Source: Austropuccinia psidii (Eukaryota > Basidiomycota > Pucciniomycetes > Pucciniales > Sphaerophragmiaceae). Taken from it: 64,000 nt of DNA. Below the pieces are notes generated by a model. That model worked only from the letters and a program-made list of their open reading frames with translations, ran no database searches and was not told where the DNA came from. Positions 35,036-45,071 of this stretch are shown here, piece by piece. Positions within the stretch are counted from its first letter, which is position 1. Each line of letters starts with the position of its first letter. The translations under genes and the position numbers were made by a program. The stretch lies in NCBI GenBank assembly GCA_023105745.1, contig JALGQZ010000007.1, positions 57,579,569 to 57,643,568 of the forward strand. The letters run 5' to 3'.

Positions 35036-35409
35036 TTAGCCAAGATTGTAAACACATATTTGCCTCCACAGAATCACATTAAAGTGATGTGCCTTTGTTC
35101 CTAATAAAGTTCCCAGCATCAGAAAATACATGTTCACCTGGTGCTGAGGTTGCAGGTATTCCAAGGTAATATCTTTCAATTTTGGATAATATTGGAAACC
35201 TTTTTTTGTGGCTCTTTCACCATTAAAAAATGAATCTTGAATAATTTGATGAATGAGTTTGCAAATATTCATAATTTTGTTAGTTTTATTTTTTCATTTG
35301 GACGTCATTTCTTCAAAAGGATTAAATTTCTTTGGATTTTTTAAAGCTGTTTCAGAACCTTGAAGATCTTGTGAAAAGCTGATTGAATATTCAGAAGAAT
35401 ATTCAGAAT
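35036..35409 (-). pseudogene. hAT transposase, C-terminal dimerisation region (split from 45072-46840)
   Basis: Minus strand. Following element C, the frame reads SSEYSISFSQDLQGSE and NPKKFNPFEEM, a Lys-rich part, and the hAT C-terminal block: YLGIPATSAPGEHVFSDAG, then FIRNK, one TAA stop, and SVEANMCLQSW. The pattern P-A-S-(A/S)-x-x-E-x-x-F-S followed by R-x-x-(L)-x-x-x-x-V-E-x-x-x-x-L is the signature of the hAT dimerisation domain. The open frame at 35036-35272 with ATG is another frame over the same DNA and is not the protein. The first half of the gene lies on the other side of element C. Confidence 0.75.
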
Positions 35410-35414
35410 ATACT

Positions 35415-36850
35415 TGTCAGTCTGAGTCAATGATGAAGTTGTAGAATAGTATTTACAAGCTTTAACTATCACTGTGACATGGTAAAGATAGTTTAAAAAG
35501 GATTTTATTTATGATAATAAGATGTTGTAATGATGATAAAAGGGCTTCACTATTGGATAATAGAGGTGGTGAGCGCTGCTGAAAGCCCTGGGTGCAGTCA
35601 TACCAGTTGGGTTACTATAATAAGAGCTACAATACTTAATTTTAAAGTATAACCTGGTTAATTTACAAGGGTATAACTGCTTTTGACAGTTTTACTACAT
35701 AGGAATTCAAGAGAAGGATGAGTAAACCTTTTCTGGCTGTGAAAAGGCCCCTTCTTATCCTAAAATGGGGTGAAAAGGCTTCTAAACCTTTCCACATAGA
35801 GAAAGTGAAGATTTTTCACTTCCAAGTACTGTCTTGTGGTTTTTACAAAGCCTGTATAGCCTGTATTGGGCTCTGATGTGGTTTTGAAACCCCATCTGGG
35901 CAGTTTTCACCAATACAGGGTGAAAATTTTCATCTGGGGACCACAAAGCCTGATTCTGACGTATATTACATGTACAGTTCTGTACAGAACCTGTATGGTA
36001 CCCCAGTATTGAATGAAGTATTATTTATTGAAGTATAAAAATTCTTCTTTGTCTTTTTTACACCTCATAATCATGGTTATGGGATACTATCCAAATATAA
36101 TGCTGTATTGGCCAAAATGTGGGATTTTGACCTTTAAACAGCCATAAATTTGTCAGTGTTTGAGATATCAACCTCAAAATTTGTTCTTTGTGTAGCCCTG
36201 GATGTGCTCTATACAATGGTAACTCATTTGGTATGGCTGTGATTAAATATGGCAAAGTTATGCCATGTACAAGTTTTCTTATACACATTTATGATTTGTC
36301 CAAAAACTGTATGGAGCTTGTTTGCTCCATATATTTTGTTCTAGATGAGATATGGGTAAATGCTGGCACAATCAGATAGCCCTGACTGTTTTATTTCCAA
36401 AAAGACCCCACCTGAGGTATCTTACACTAAAACTGTAGAAGTTAGATGAGAGGTGAATAATTTATTCACCCTTATTTGACCTTATTTTGGTCATAACTTC
36501 TGTAATTCTGGTGCTAGCTCAGTATGGCTGGCACCAGTGGATATCCCTGACTTTTAGCTCCATCTTTGATACCCATTTGATGGGGTTAAGCCTCTTCCTC
36601 TGTATTTCAGATGAGAGGTGAAACTTAAGGTTTATGCTCAGCAACAACTTTGAGAAGGAATAACTTTGTTATTATTTTTCCTATGATGATGAGCCTTGTA
36701 TATTTGGAAAGGGGTGAGTTTCCTCTTTCTTTGAATACTTTCTGAGCTGATTTGGCTTAGCTCCAAGTTTAGGTGGTATCTTGGCTATACCATTGATTTA
36801 TGGTATTTGGCTGTCATGCTTGTGCTCTGGCTTTGAGTCACAGGCTGACC
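35415..36850 (-). repeat. Element C 3' LTR
   Basis: Begins TGTCAGTCTGAGTC and ends GTCACAGGCTGACC. Matches 43630-45066 along its whole length. It includes the conserved hairpin with outer arms at 35860-35869 and 35910-35919. The last base differs from the CTGACA consensus. Small open frames in it (for example 36058-36288) occur at the equivalent place in other LTR copies but are interrupted differently, and are not treated as genes. Confidence 0.95.
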
Positions 36851-36866
36851 CACCCTCCCTCTAAAA
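36851..36866 (-). other. Element C polypurine tract
   Basis: Minus strand AGAGGGAGGGTGGG directly before the 3' LTR start, preceded by a T run. It lies 10-20 bases after the integrase stop codon at 36876-36878. Confidence 0.75.
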
Positions 36867-36875
36867 AAAGGCTCA

Positions 36876-38580
36876 TTACTGATGAGACTGTTCAGTCCTC
36901 CTAGAGGCCCTTAATCTCCTTAGATGAAGGTTCCTATCTGGTATGGCATCTTCTGCCAACCACCTGTCTTTGTCAGCTGTCTGGTTCTTGAATGTGACTA
37001 AGTACTGTCTTTGGTCCTTACCATTAAGTCTGATCTTCCTGGCCTTTATGTTTTGTATTAACAGGTCCAGGGGAATCCTCCACTTCCACTATTTCTGGTG
37101 GGGTGGGGATCTTCTTCCTGGAGGGGAAATTTTCCTCCTCTGTCTGGAAGTATGCCTTGACTAAAATCACTGGAAAGACTGGGTGTTTCCTGGAAAACTC
37201 CTCTGTGAGTTTTACTTCCACTGCATTTTTCCCTATCAACTTAATGATAGTTAAGGGCCCTAAAAATGAGTCTCTCATCTTCTTAGGTCCTTTGAGATTA
37301 TTAAAGTTCAGTGTATACACTAATACCTGGTCCACTTCTCTAAAGTCATGTTGCATGTGTGATTTGTGCCACCTCTGCTTGTTATATTCTTTTGCCTCAG
37401 CTATGAATTTGGCAGCTGTGTCACAAGCCCTCCTCCACATTTCATGGAAATCTTCGTTGGTGGGGTGGATGGTCAGAAGATTTTTCTTCAAGTGATCCAC
37501 AGGCAATAGGGGATTCCACCCTTTCTCTACCAGTGCAGGTGTTTTTCCTGTTTTAGAGTGCTGACTTGTATTATAAGCCAGCTGGACTTCTGGTAAAAGG
37601 GTAACCCAGTCATGGGTATATCCTTCATGGTCCTTGTATTCCATGCCATAGGAACAGAATCTTCTAAAGATGTCCTCCATTGTCTGGATCATCCTTTCAG
37701 CTAGTCCCTCTGTTTGTGGATGGTAAGCTGCGGAAAATGAAAGCTTGGTGCCAAGCATGTCAAAACATCTTGTCCAAAATTCAGATGTGAACTTTGGGTC
37801 CCTATCACTAATAGTGATTTTTGAGACTCCACAGGTAGATATTATGTAATTCCAAAATAACAGAGCAGTATCCATTGCTGTGCCCTCCTTGTGACATGGT
37901 AGGCACCTCATACTCTTGCTGAACCTATCAACTATGATCAAGCAGGCATTGAAGTTCTCTTTTCCTCCTGCAACAATTCCTGTGACCCAGTCCATGTTGA
38001 TGATTTCCCATTGGTGTTTGGGTTCTTCTATGTGTTGAAGTAACCCATACTTCTTTCAATGTTTCCTATTTGCCTTCTGGCATCTCTCACAAGTGTTGAT
38101 GTATTCACTAAACTCCTTCTCCCATTTGGGCCACCAAGCTGTGCTTTCTACCCTTTCCTTGGTCCTTTCTTCACTCATGTGTCCCATATAGGGGTAGTCA
38201 CAGCATTCTTTTAGGATCAAGGATATATGGTCTCTGTCTATTATTGATAGTGCACTAGTGTGCTTCTCTCTATGGTAGAACAGGCAATCTATAATAAAAA
38301 ACCTTTTGTCCTTATAGTCCCTCAACCAGGGTTCCTCTAGCTGAAATTCCAGCTCTGGGCTCCTGTACCTTTGCTGAAGGAGTTGCAACAATATGCCACA
38401 TTGTTTGTGTTTGGCATATGTCTTCATCACTGAATTGAAGAATTCATTATGCAGTTCTGAGCAGCTTATTCCCAATATGGGAGTTTCTGTTCCTTCTGAA
38501 TCAGTGTTTCCACTGTCTGGGGTACCACATTCTGGTGCCCATTCAGAAGATTTCAAGTTTTTCCTCCTATCCATTGCCAT
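36876..38580 (-). pseudogene. Element C: integrase with chromodomain
   Basis: Zinc finger part 38056-38580: ELHNEFFNSVMKTYAKHKQ..., FYHREKHT, KECCDYPYMGHMSEERT, CERCQKANRKH. One His of the HHCC finger is Cys (KECCD where element A has KCHD). After a stop, the core at 37024-37995 has [27 protein letters not shown] and [14 protein letters not shown], so D,D and E are all present. Then come [19 protein letters not shown] and [15 protein letters not shown] frameshift near 37024 shifts the reading into a chromodomain (RQYLVTFKNQTADKDRWLAE) that ends at 36876. The ATG at 37995 is internal to the polyprotein. The nearest in the window to a functional integrase. Confidence 0.85.
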
Positions 38581-38603
38581 GAAATGGATAGTGATCTTGG
38601 CTG

Positions 38604-39115
38604 CTACTTCAGGGTCATAAGCTGGATTGCTTTTGACATTATCCAGTGGCCATCTGCATTGGTATGACTTTTACCGTCTTTGTATATGATGGTAATGTTA
38701 CCTCTATACTCTTGGATGGCTATTTGCCACCTCAACATGTTTCTAATGGTAGTCTTCATGTTTAGTAAATACTTCAAGGCTGTGCAGTCTGTGTAGGCTT
38801 CAAATACTGCACCCTTCAAGTAATAATGGAGTTTTTCTAGATCCCAGACTAAGCATAGTCATTCAGTCTAGGTGGCCCCATACCTGGCTTCTGAATCTTT
38901 CAGTTGCCTAGAGATGTAACATATTACTCCCTCTCTTGGTTAACCATCCACTATTTGTCTCTGGTGAAGGGCTGCTTCCAAGCCTTGGCTATATGCTGCA
39001 TCTATGTATAACTTGAATGGTAGTTCAAAGTCAGGCAAGATGAGAACAGGTTCATTTTTGAGTTCATTTTTGATCCTCTCATATGCATCCCTTCTTTCCT
39101 TGGTAGTTTCAAAAA
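38604..39115 (-). pseudogene. Element C: RNase H relic
   Basis: 38604-38819 holds the second half: [38 protein letters not shown], then DGKSHTNADGH. The Asp residues of YTDC and NADG match catalytic positions. The first half (38820-39115) is interrupted by several stops, although the outline (LPDFELPFKLYIDA-like, then REGV-like) can be traced. The frame runs on from the RT at 39116. Confidence 0.7.
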
Positions 39116-39992
39116 CTACATCTTTTGAATGATGTGGTTTCTATAGTAGCTAGCAAACCCAAGGAAAGATTGCATCTCTTTGATGTTTCTTGTTACTGGC
39201 TTTTGCAGTACTACTTCCACTTTGTACTGGTAAACTGCCAGACCAAGACTTGAGACTTCATGTCCTGGAGCTAGTAGCTCTTGTTGGCCAAAATTGCACT
39301 TTTTAAGTGAAATTTTCAGGTTGATGGGTATGCATTTATTTAGCGCTTTGTCTATGTATTGCACATAGTATTCCCATGTCTCTGAGCATATAATTATGTC
39401 ATAAATATATACTACAATCTTTCCTTCAAATATTTCTTCTTGAAATATTGCGTCCATCATCCTTTGAAAGTGGGCTGGTCCATTCTTGATGCCAAATGGC
39501 ATCCTGGTATACTCATATATGCCCATATGGAATATGACTCTGAGGAATTTAATGGAGTTTGGTTTAACTCCATTCTGGTGGAAAACTTTCATAAAATCCA
39601 TATTGGTTATGTATTTGGCTTTTGCCAGCTTGTCTAAGGCATGAGGTATCCTGGGTATAGGGTACCTATCAGCCTTTGTGTAGCTATTCAGAGCTCTGAA
39701 ATTGCCACACTGCCTATACTTGCCATCATGCCAGTTGATCAGGACAGGAGTAGTAATTTCCACTATTTTATTGTGTCCAATCTCTCTGATGACATCCAAG
39801 TCCCTGAGTTAATTGATATGTTTTTTCAATTTCCTTCCTGGTTTCCAGACTTTCTGGGTATTGAGGTCTCCTGAGCATGGGTGGATAAGGTATTTCCACA
39901 TCCAGATATAGCTCTATATCATGGCCGCTAATCTTGCCTAGGGGTTCCTCAACAATGGCAAATTCTGGTATTTTCTTTCTCAGCATATTCAC
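39116..39992 (-). pseudogene. Element C: reverse transcriptase
   Basis: The linker at 39768-39992 (FAIVEEPLGKISGHDIELYL, then PPMLRRPQYPESLETR) is joined by a frameshift to RT at 39116-39799. That part reads VIREIGHNKIVEITTPVLI, FRALNSYTKADRYPIPRIPH, TNMDFMKVFHQNGVKPNS, FGIKNGPAHFQRMMDAIFQ, and ends MQSFLGFASYYRNHI. The first catalytic Asp (NMDFMK) is present, but the YIDD box is YIYD (VVYIYDIII), so the second Asp is lost to Tyr. The overall frame is well kept over about 225 codons. Without YIDD, no cDNA synthesis is expected. Confidence 0.85.
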
Positions 39993-40154
39993 TGAACATA
40001 GTTTCTGTTTACTGGTGAGGTTAGTGCTAAACTGACCCTCTCTGAATTCATGCAGTAGTTCTTCTAGTGGATCCTGGGCAGATATATGGTATATATCAAA
40101 TGAAAATTTCTTTTCCTTGTTGTTACCAATGGTAATGTGCCTGTTTTTACTATT

Positions 40155-40550
40155 TTAAATATCAATACCATACATCCTCTGGTAATCTGTTCCCAGTAAG
40201 AACCCTTGGATGTGGGCATCATCAAGCACTACAAACTCTGGGTTGAGTCTGATATTACCCTTCCTATGGGGTATAATTATCTCTTTGATAATTGTCCCAA
40301 TGGAAGTCATCTTCCCTGAAGCACATTTGAAGTTCTTTGCCTTGGTTGGAAAGAGTTGTTTCTCCCAATTTGGGAAGTGGTTCTCCAGATAATTTCTGGC
40401 CACTATGGAGAAGTGTTCCCCACTGTCAATGATCAATGGGTGTTGAGCATTGTCAATGCAAAAGTCATTTTTGTGGCTGTCCCATGTATGTATGCCATTC
40501 CTTTGGTTGGTGTGACCAGGAATGTTTGTGCATCCCGTGTATGTTTGCAC
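40155..40550 (-). pseudogene. Element C: retropepsin
   Basis: Catalytic site HPLIIDSGEHFSIVARNYL (Asp-Ser-Gly form), then KNFKCASGKMTSIG, IIPHRKGNIRLNPEFVVLD and the C-terminal FLLGTDYQRMYGIDI. The frame closes right after this block at 40155-40157, where the sister sequences run on toward RT, and an unreadable 160-bp gap follows. The domain itself looks complete and the active-site triplet is plausible. Upstream in an overlapping frame lies the acidic end of gag (40433-40696), so gag and protease are joined with one frame change. Confidence 0.75.
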
Positions 40551-43027
40551 AAGCTTTTATTGGCAGTGTCTTGTGGCATGCCTGCATCCATTTGTATGTC
40601 CTGGATTTCTAGTGGGGCTTTCTCTTGGTATTCCACTAGAAATTCTTCTCTTGGGTCTTGCTCTTCATCTGATTTTTCTCTGATGGAATCTTCCATAGAG
40701 TCTTATTCAGAATCCTCTGTTGGGGATTCCTTCTCTGGGACTTTCTCAATGGCATAGACTTTTTTCTTTGTCTTTGGATAGTTGTTGGAATAGTGGTCCG
40801 TTGAACAGCAATTGTGACATGAATTTTTCTTCTTGGTCACTTCTGCCACCCTTTCCCTGGGTTTGTCTTTAAAATCCACCCTGGAAGGTTGTTTCTCTTT
40901 GAAACTACTGCTTTTATATGGGGTGTATTTCCCTATATTAGTTCTTTTTCTTACATCTTGTAAGGTATCTGCAATGTCATCTAGAGTGCAATTTTGGTTG
41001 CATCTGCATTTCAATGCATGCTCTAGTTCCCCTGGCATTTGTGTCAGGAGTTTGTGATTCCTCATCTGAATGTTCATTTGAGGATCAATGGCTTTAAGTC
41101 TTTTAGACTGTCTGAGAAAGCATTCATATGGATCTTTGTCCACTGAATACTTGTCATTTTCAAATTACATGGTTTTCTGCCATATCCAAGTACCATTGCT
41201 GTACTTTTGGATGTTCTTACTCTTCCACCATGGACAGTTTCTCCTGACATGGATTTCTTTCATTTCTGTGTACCATATACTAGCATGTCCTTTGAATGCT
41301 GTATTGAGTCTCGCAGTGATCCAGTAGTCTGGTATTCTTGGTAAATCAATGAAGAGTCAATCAATATAATCTATGAGTAACATATGATTATATTCTCCTG
41401 TTCCAGAGAATTTGGGCCAGCTTGAGGCCTCAGGAAGCTGTTTCAAGGCTTCCTTCCCTGAATAAGGCATATTATCTCCATCCTGGTATTTTGATGGAGA
41501 TCTTTCCTTATTCATCAACATGGCATCTGATTTGATGTCATCTTGGTGATATGGATTATCCAAAACATGGCCTTGTTGTTGGGGCTTCATTTTATGGTAG
41601 ACATTAAACAGTTTGTTTATGTCTTTATGCAGATAATACCTGTCCCTTTTGCTGTGGTGTTGTTCTTCAAAGACTAGATTCAGTCTTTTGTTGGTTTCCT
41701 CAGAGGCTTTTCTCAATTTAGCATGTCCTTCGTGAAGGGTTTTAACAGTTTTGTCCATGGAGTCTGCTAATTTTTTCATCCTCTCATGGCTTGCTTCAAG
41801 TTCTGAAAACTGATTTTGAGTTTTCTCAGCGTATTGGGACATTTGTAACCACAGTGTATCACTGTTTAGGTTACTCTCAGGTGTGACAACATTATGTTCA
41901 ATCTGAGTGGGGGTAATATTTCTATTAAGGGAACTACTGATTATAGAGTTATGTACAGCTACTTCTGGTTCTTGTGCACTTCTTTCACCAAATCCAACAG
42001 CTTCTGGATCATTGGGTCTGACTCTCCCTTCCTTTGGTTGAAGTTGGTCTTGTTTTTTCCCTTGTATCCTTGTCTTCTCCTGGAAACTTCCTGGGATTGT
42101 GAAGAATGGTGACTCCTGCCCACTGATCTGTTGGTTTCTGAATGGTATGAAGCCACTGGAGAGCTGATTTGGCCTGCTCCTTGTGAGCCTGAAGGAATCT
42201 GAGTATGCCCTGTCTGGGTCAGCTGTTCTTCTATATCTTGTATAGTGGCTTGATTCTCTCTTATCCTGTTTTCCCTCACCTCACAGAGCTGGAACTGCCT
42301 GGTGGGATTCCAACCTTTGGTGATTACCATAAGGTCTTTGAAGTCTATCTCTTTGATACATATCTTTGGGAAACTGGCTCCAAGCTCTTCCCAGTGGGAT
42401 TCCAGGTTGAACCTCTTGTTGTCCATGCTCCATTGAAATAAATCTTTGAGGAGTTGGTGGAGCTGAAGAACTTGATCCATATATTTCCAGTCCTCTGGTT
42501 TGAGGTTCCTGTTGAATTGGAAAGTGAATGGCAGAGTGGGTATGATTCCCCTCAGTGTCTTTTCATCCACCACTGTGTCCAAGGTGTCCTCTTCCAGGTA
42601 TTCTGGTTCTGGACAAGCCTTCTCTGTCCTCTGGCTAGTTCCTTTTGAAGCCAAGGTCTTTGAGGTGTACAGGTGAAATATCAATGTTTGCAAGCGGTCA
42701 AAAACTTTATGTTCTTAGGGTATCTACCTTTCACTGTGCTTTGTACAATTTTGTTGTCTGCTGCTTTTGGCAATTTTCCTTTAGAGGTTACAACTGGGTT
42801 AATTATGGTAATCTTCCCTGTACAAGTTGTTAAGGTTGCTTTACCTTGTATTGAAGCATAGTTTTGTGGTTTTATATTCCTCTGAGTGGAAATGGGTGTC
42901 CACGTTTTTTCTGTTATGAGGCCTTCACTATGCCTCTTTCCTTTGCCCTTGCTGCCCTCTGGTTCTGAGGGTGTCACTGGTGTGTTGGCCTGTGACTGGG
43001 TTTCTATTGGGATTTGGTTTTTCTCCA
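40433..43027 (-). pseudogene. Element C: gag
   Basis: Reads in four segments separated by frameshifts or stops. 42681-43027: basic, Ser/Thr/Lys-rich N-terminus (SEPEGSKGKGKRHSEG). 41959-42693: Gln/Ser-rich, with LKPEDWKYMDQVLQLHQLLK. 41357-41842: a coiled coil (SQYAEKTQNQFSELEASHER...), then the capsid start FSGTGEYNHMLLIDYID. 40703-41143: capsid end (MPGELEHALKCRC) and a zinc knuckle, CHNCCSTDHYSNNY, whose last Cys is Tyr. The first segment begins right after a strong splice acceptor (TTTTTTATTTCAG) and has no ATG there, so the true start must be in an upstream exon. Confidence 0.7.
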
Positions 43028-43629
43028 CTGAAATAAAAAAGGAAAAGAGGGCTTAATGTTGATCGATAATTCTTAATATGCTGTTTTCACGTCTAAGAAT
43101 TGCCTCTGAGCTTATATATTTCTATATTATGCCCTTGTATAATGACAGTGTAATTGAATTAACAATTCCACGTCAGAAATACAGCTTAAAGATATCTGGT
43201 ACACTGTTTGTATACCAATATCTCACAGAATAGCTTGTAATTAGCAAGTATAATCTGAAAAAGTGTGGTATGTAAGAGGGTAATTGAATTAACAATACGC
43301 CCAACCACGCCTCAACTGTTGCTTTTACAGTAAGAGGTGTCCTTATTTAATAGAAAAAGAGACTTTATTAGTGGCCGAAAGTGTTTTTATATGTAAAAAA
43401 CACCAAAAATAAGGGTTGGTGTGGTGATTAAGCTATAATCAACCACGCAACAATATAATGAAAAAAGATGAAAATAGTACCGTTAAGAATATATATATAA
43501 GATATGTTATATATATATTCTTTTAAAAATTATGCCTAAAAATATAAAACAATATTTCAGAATATAAGAAAATAAGTAAAAAACCTGTAAGGTCCAAAAA
43601 GTCAAAAAAACACGGCCAGGCCCCCCAAA
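43028..43629 (-). other. Element C: leader, probable intron and primer-binding-site candidate
   Basis: Next to the 5' LTR the minus strand reads ATTTGGGGGGCCTGGCCGTG, the same string as in element B apart from one extra G and one G/A difference. At the other end, CCTTTTTTATTTCAG (43028-43042) is a good 3' splice site, directly followed by the gag frame. A 13-bp motif (GTAATTGAATTAA on the plus strand) occurs twice, at about 43150 and 43280. A perfect 16-bp hairpin lies at 43485-43522. Confidence 0.5.
43485..43522. repeat. Perfect 16-bp inverted repeat in the element C leader
   Basis: AAGAATATATATATAA (43485-43500), a 6-base loop GATATG, then TTATATATATATTCTT (43507-43522). All 16 pairs match. 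In the element RNA it would lie in the 5' leader between the primer site and gag, where retroelements usually keep packaging and dimerisation structures. Confidence 0.85.
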
Positions 43630-45066
43630 TGTCAGGCTGAGTCTATGATAAAGGTGTATAATAGTATTTACAAGCTTTAACTATGACTGTGACACGGTAA
43701 AAATAGTTTAAAAAGAATTTGATTTATGATAATAAGAGGTTGTAATGATGATAAAAGGGCTTTACTATTGTATAATAGTGGTGGTGAGGGCTGCTGAAAG
43801 CCCTGGGTGCAGTCTTACCAGTTGGGTTGCTATAATAAGAGCTGCAATACTTATGTTTAAAGTATAACCTGGTTATTTTCCAAGAGTATAACTGCTTTTG
43901 ACAGTTGTACTATGTAGGAATTCAAGATCAGGATGAGGAAACCTTTTCTGGCTGTAAAAAGGCCCCTTTTTATCCTAAAATGGGGTGAAAGGCTTCTAGA
44001 CCTTTCCACGTAGAGGAAGTGAATATTTTTCACTTCCAAGTACTGGATTTTGGTTTTTACAAAGCCTGTATAGCCTGTATTTGGCTCAGATGTGGTTTTT
44101 GAAACCACATCTGGGCAGTTTTCACCAATACAGGGTGAACATTTTCATCTGGGGACCACATAGCCTGATTCTGACGTGTATTACGCATAGAATGCTGTAC
44201 AGAACCTGTATGGGACCCCAGTATTGAATGAACTATGAGGTATTTAAGTATGAACATGCTTCTTTGTCTGTTTGACACATCATAATCATGTTTATGGGAT
44301 ACTATCCCACTATAAGGCTGTATTGGCCAAACTGTGGGAGTTTGACCTTTAAACAGCCATAGCTTTGTCAGTTTTTGATATATCAACCTCAAAATTGGTT
44401 CATTGTGTAGCCCTGAATGTGCTCTACACAATGGCCCCTCATTTAGTATGGCTATCATTCAATATGGAAAAGTTATGTCATGTACAAGTTTTCTTATACA
44501 CATTTATGATTTGTCCAAAAACTGTATGGAGCTTGTTTGCTCCATACCTTGTGTTCTAGATGGGATATGGGTAAATGAATGGCACCATCCAATATCCCTG
44601 ATTGTTCTCTTTCCAAAAAGACCCCACTTTAGGTATCTCACGCTAAAACTGTAGAAGTTAGATGAGAGGTGAATAATTCATTCACCCTTATTTGACGTTA
44701 TCTTGGTCATAACTTCTGTAATTCTGGTGCTAGCTCAGTTTAGCGGGTACCATTAGATAGCCCTGACCTAGAGCTCTATTTTGAATACTTGTTTGATGGG
44801 GTTATGCTTCTTCCTCTGTATTTCAGATGAGAGGTGAAAATTAAGGTTTATGCTCAGCAGAAAGTTTGAGCAGGAATAACTTTGTTATTCTTTTTCCTAT
44901 GATGATTGGACTTGTATATTTGGAAAGGGGTGAGTTTCCTCTTTGTTTGTATACTTTCTGAGCTGATTTGGCTCAGCTCCATGTTTAGGTGGTATCTTGG
45001 CTATACCATTGATTTATGGTATTTGGCTGTCATGCTTGTGCTCTGGTTTTGAGTCACAGGCTGACA
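43630..45066 (-). repeat. Element C 5' LTR
   Basis: Begins TGTCAGGCTGAGTC and ends GTCACAGGCTGACA, giving near-palindromic termini of about 10 bp. Carries the conserved hairpin at about 44074-44134. Right-hand target duplication ATACT at 45067-45071. Confidence 0.95.
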
Positions 45067-45071
45067 ATACT

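Larger units (their letters stand above)
35415..45066 (-). mobile_element. Element C: complete Ty3/Gypsy chromodomain element inserted in a hAT gene
   Basis: 9652 bp, minus strand, with LTRs of 1436 and 1437 bp and a perfect 5-bp target duplication, ATACT at 35410-35414 and 45067-45071. Termini are TGTCAG...CTGACA. In minus-strand order: 5' LTR, primer-site candidate, leader with a strong hairpin, a likely leader intron, gag, protease, RT, RNase H, integrase, chromodomain, polypurine tract, 3' LTR. This is the best preserved element in the window, but RT, RNase H and gag carry disabling changes. The LTRs differ at many positions by eye, so the insertion is not recent. Confidence 0.95.

Noticed and set aside
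35036..35272. 78-codon frame with ATG at the hAT C-terminus
   Set aside because: The conserved hAT residues are in a different frame of the same strand; this frame is a shadow.
43028..43028. Possible gag start of element C at a GTG
   Set aside because: The G belongs to a splice acceptor (TTTATTTCAG); fungi would not normally start here, so the real start is probably in an upstream exon.
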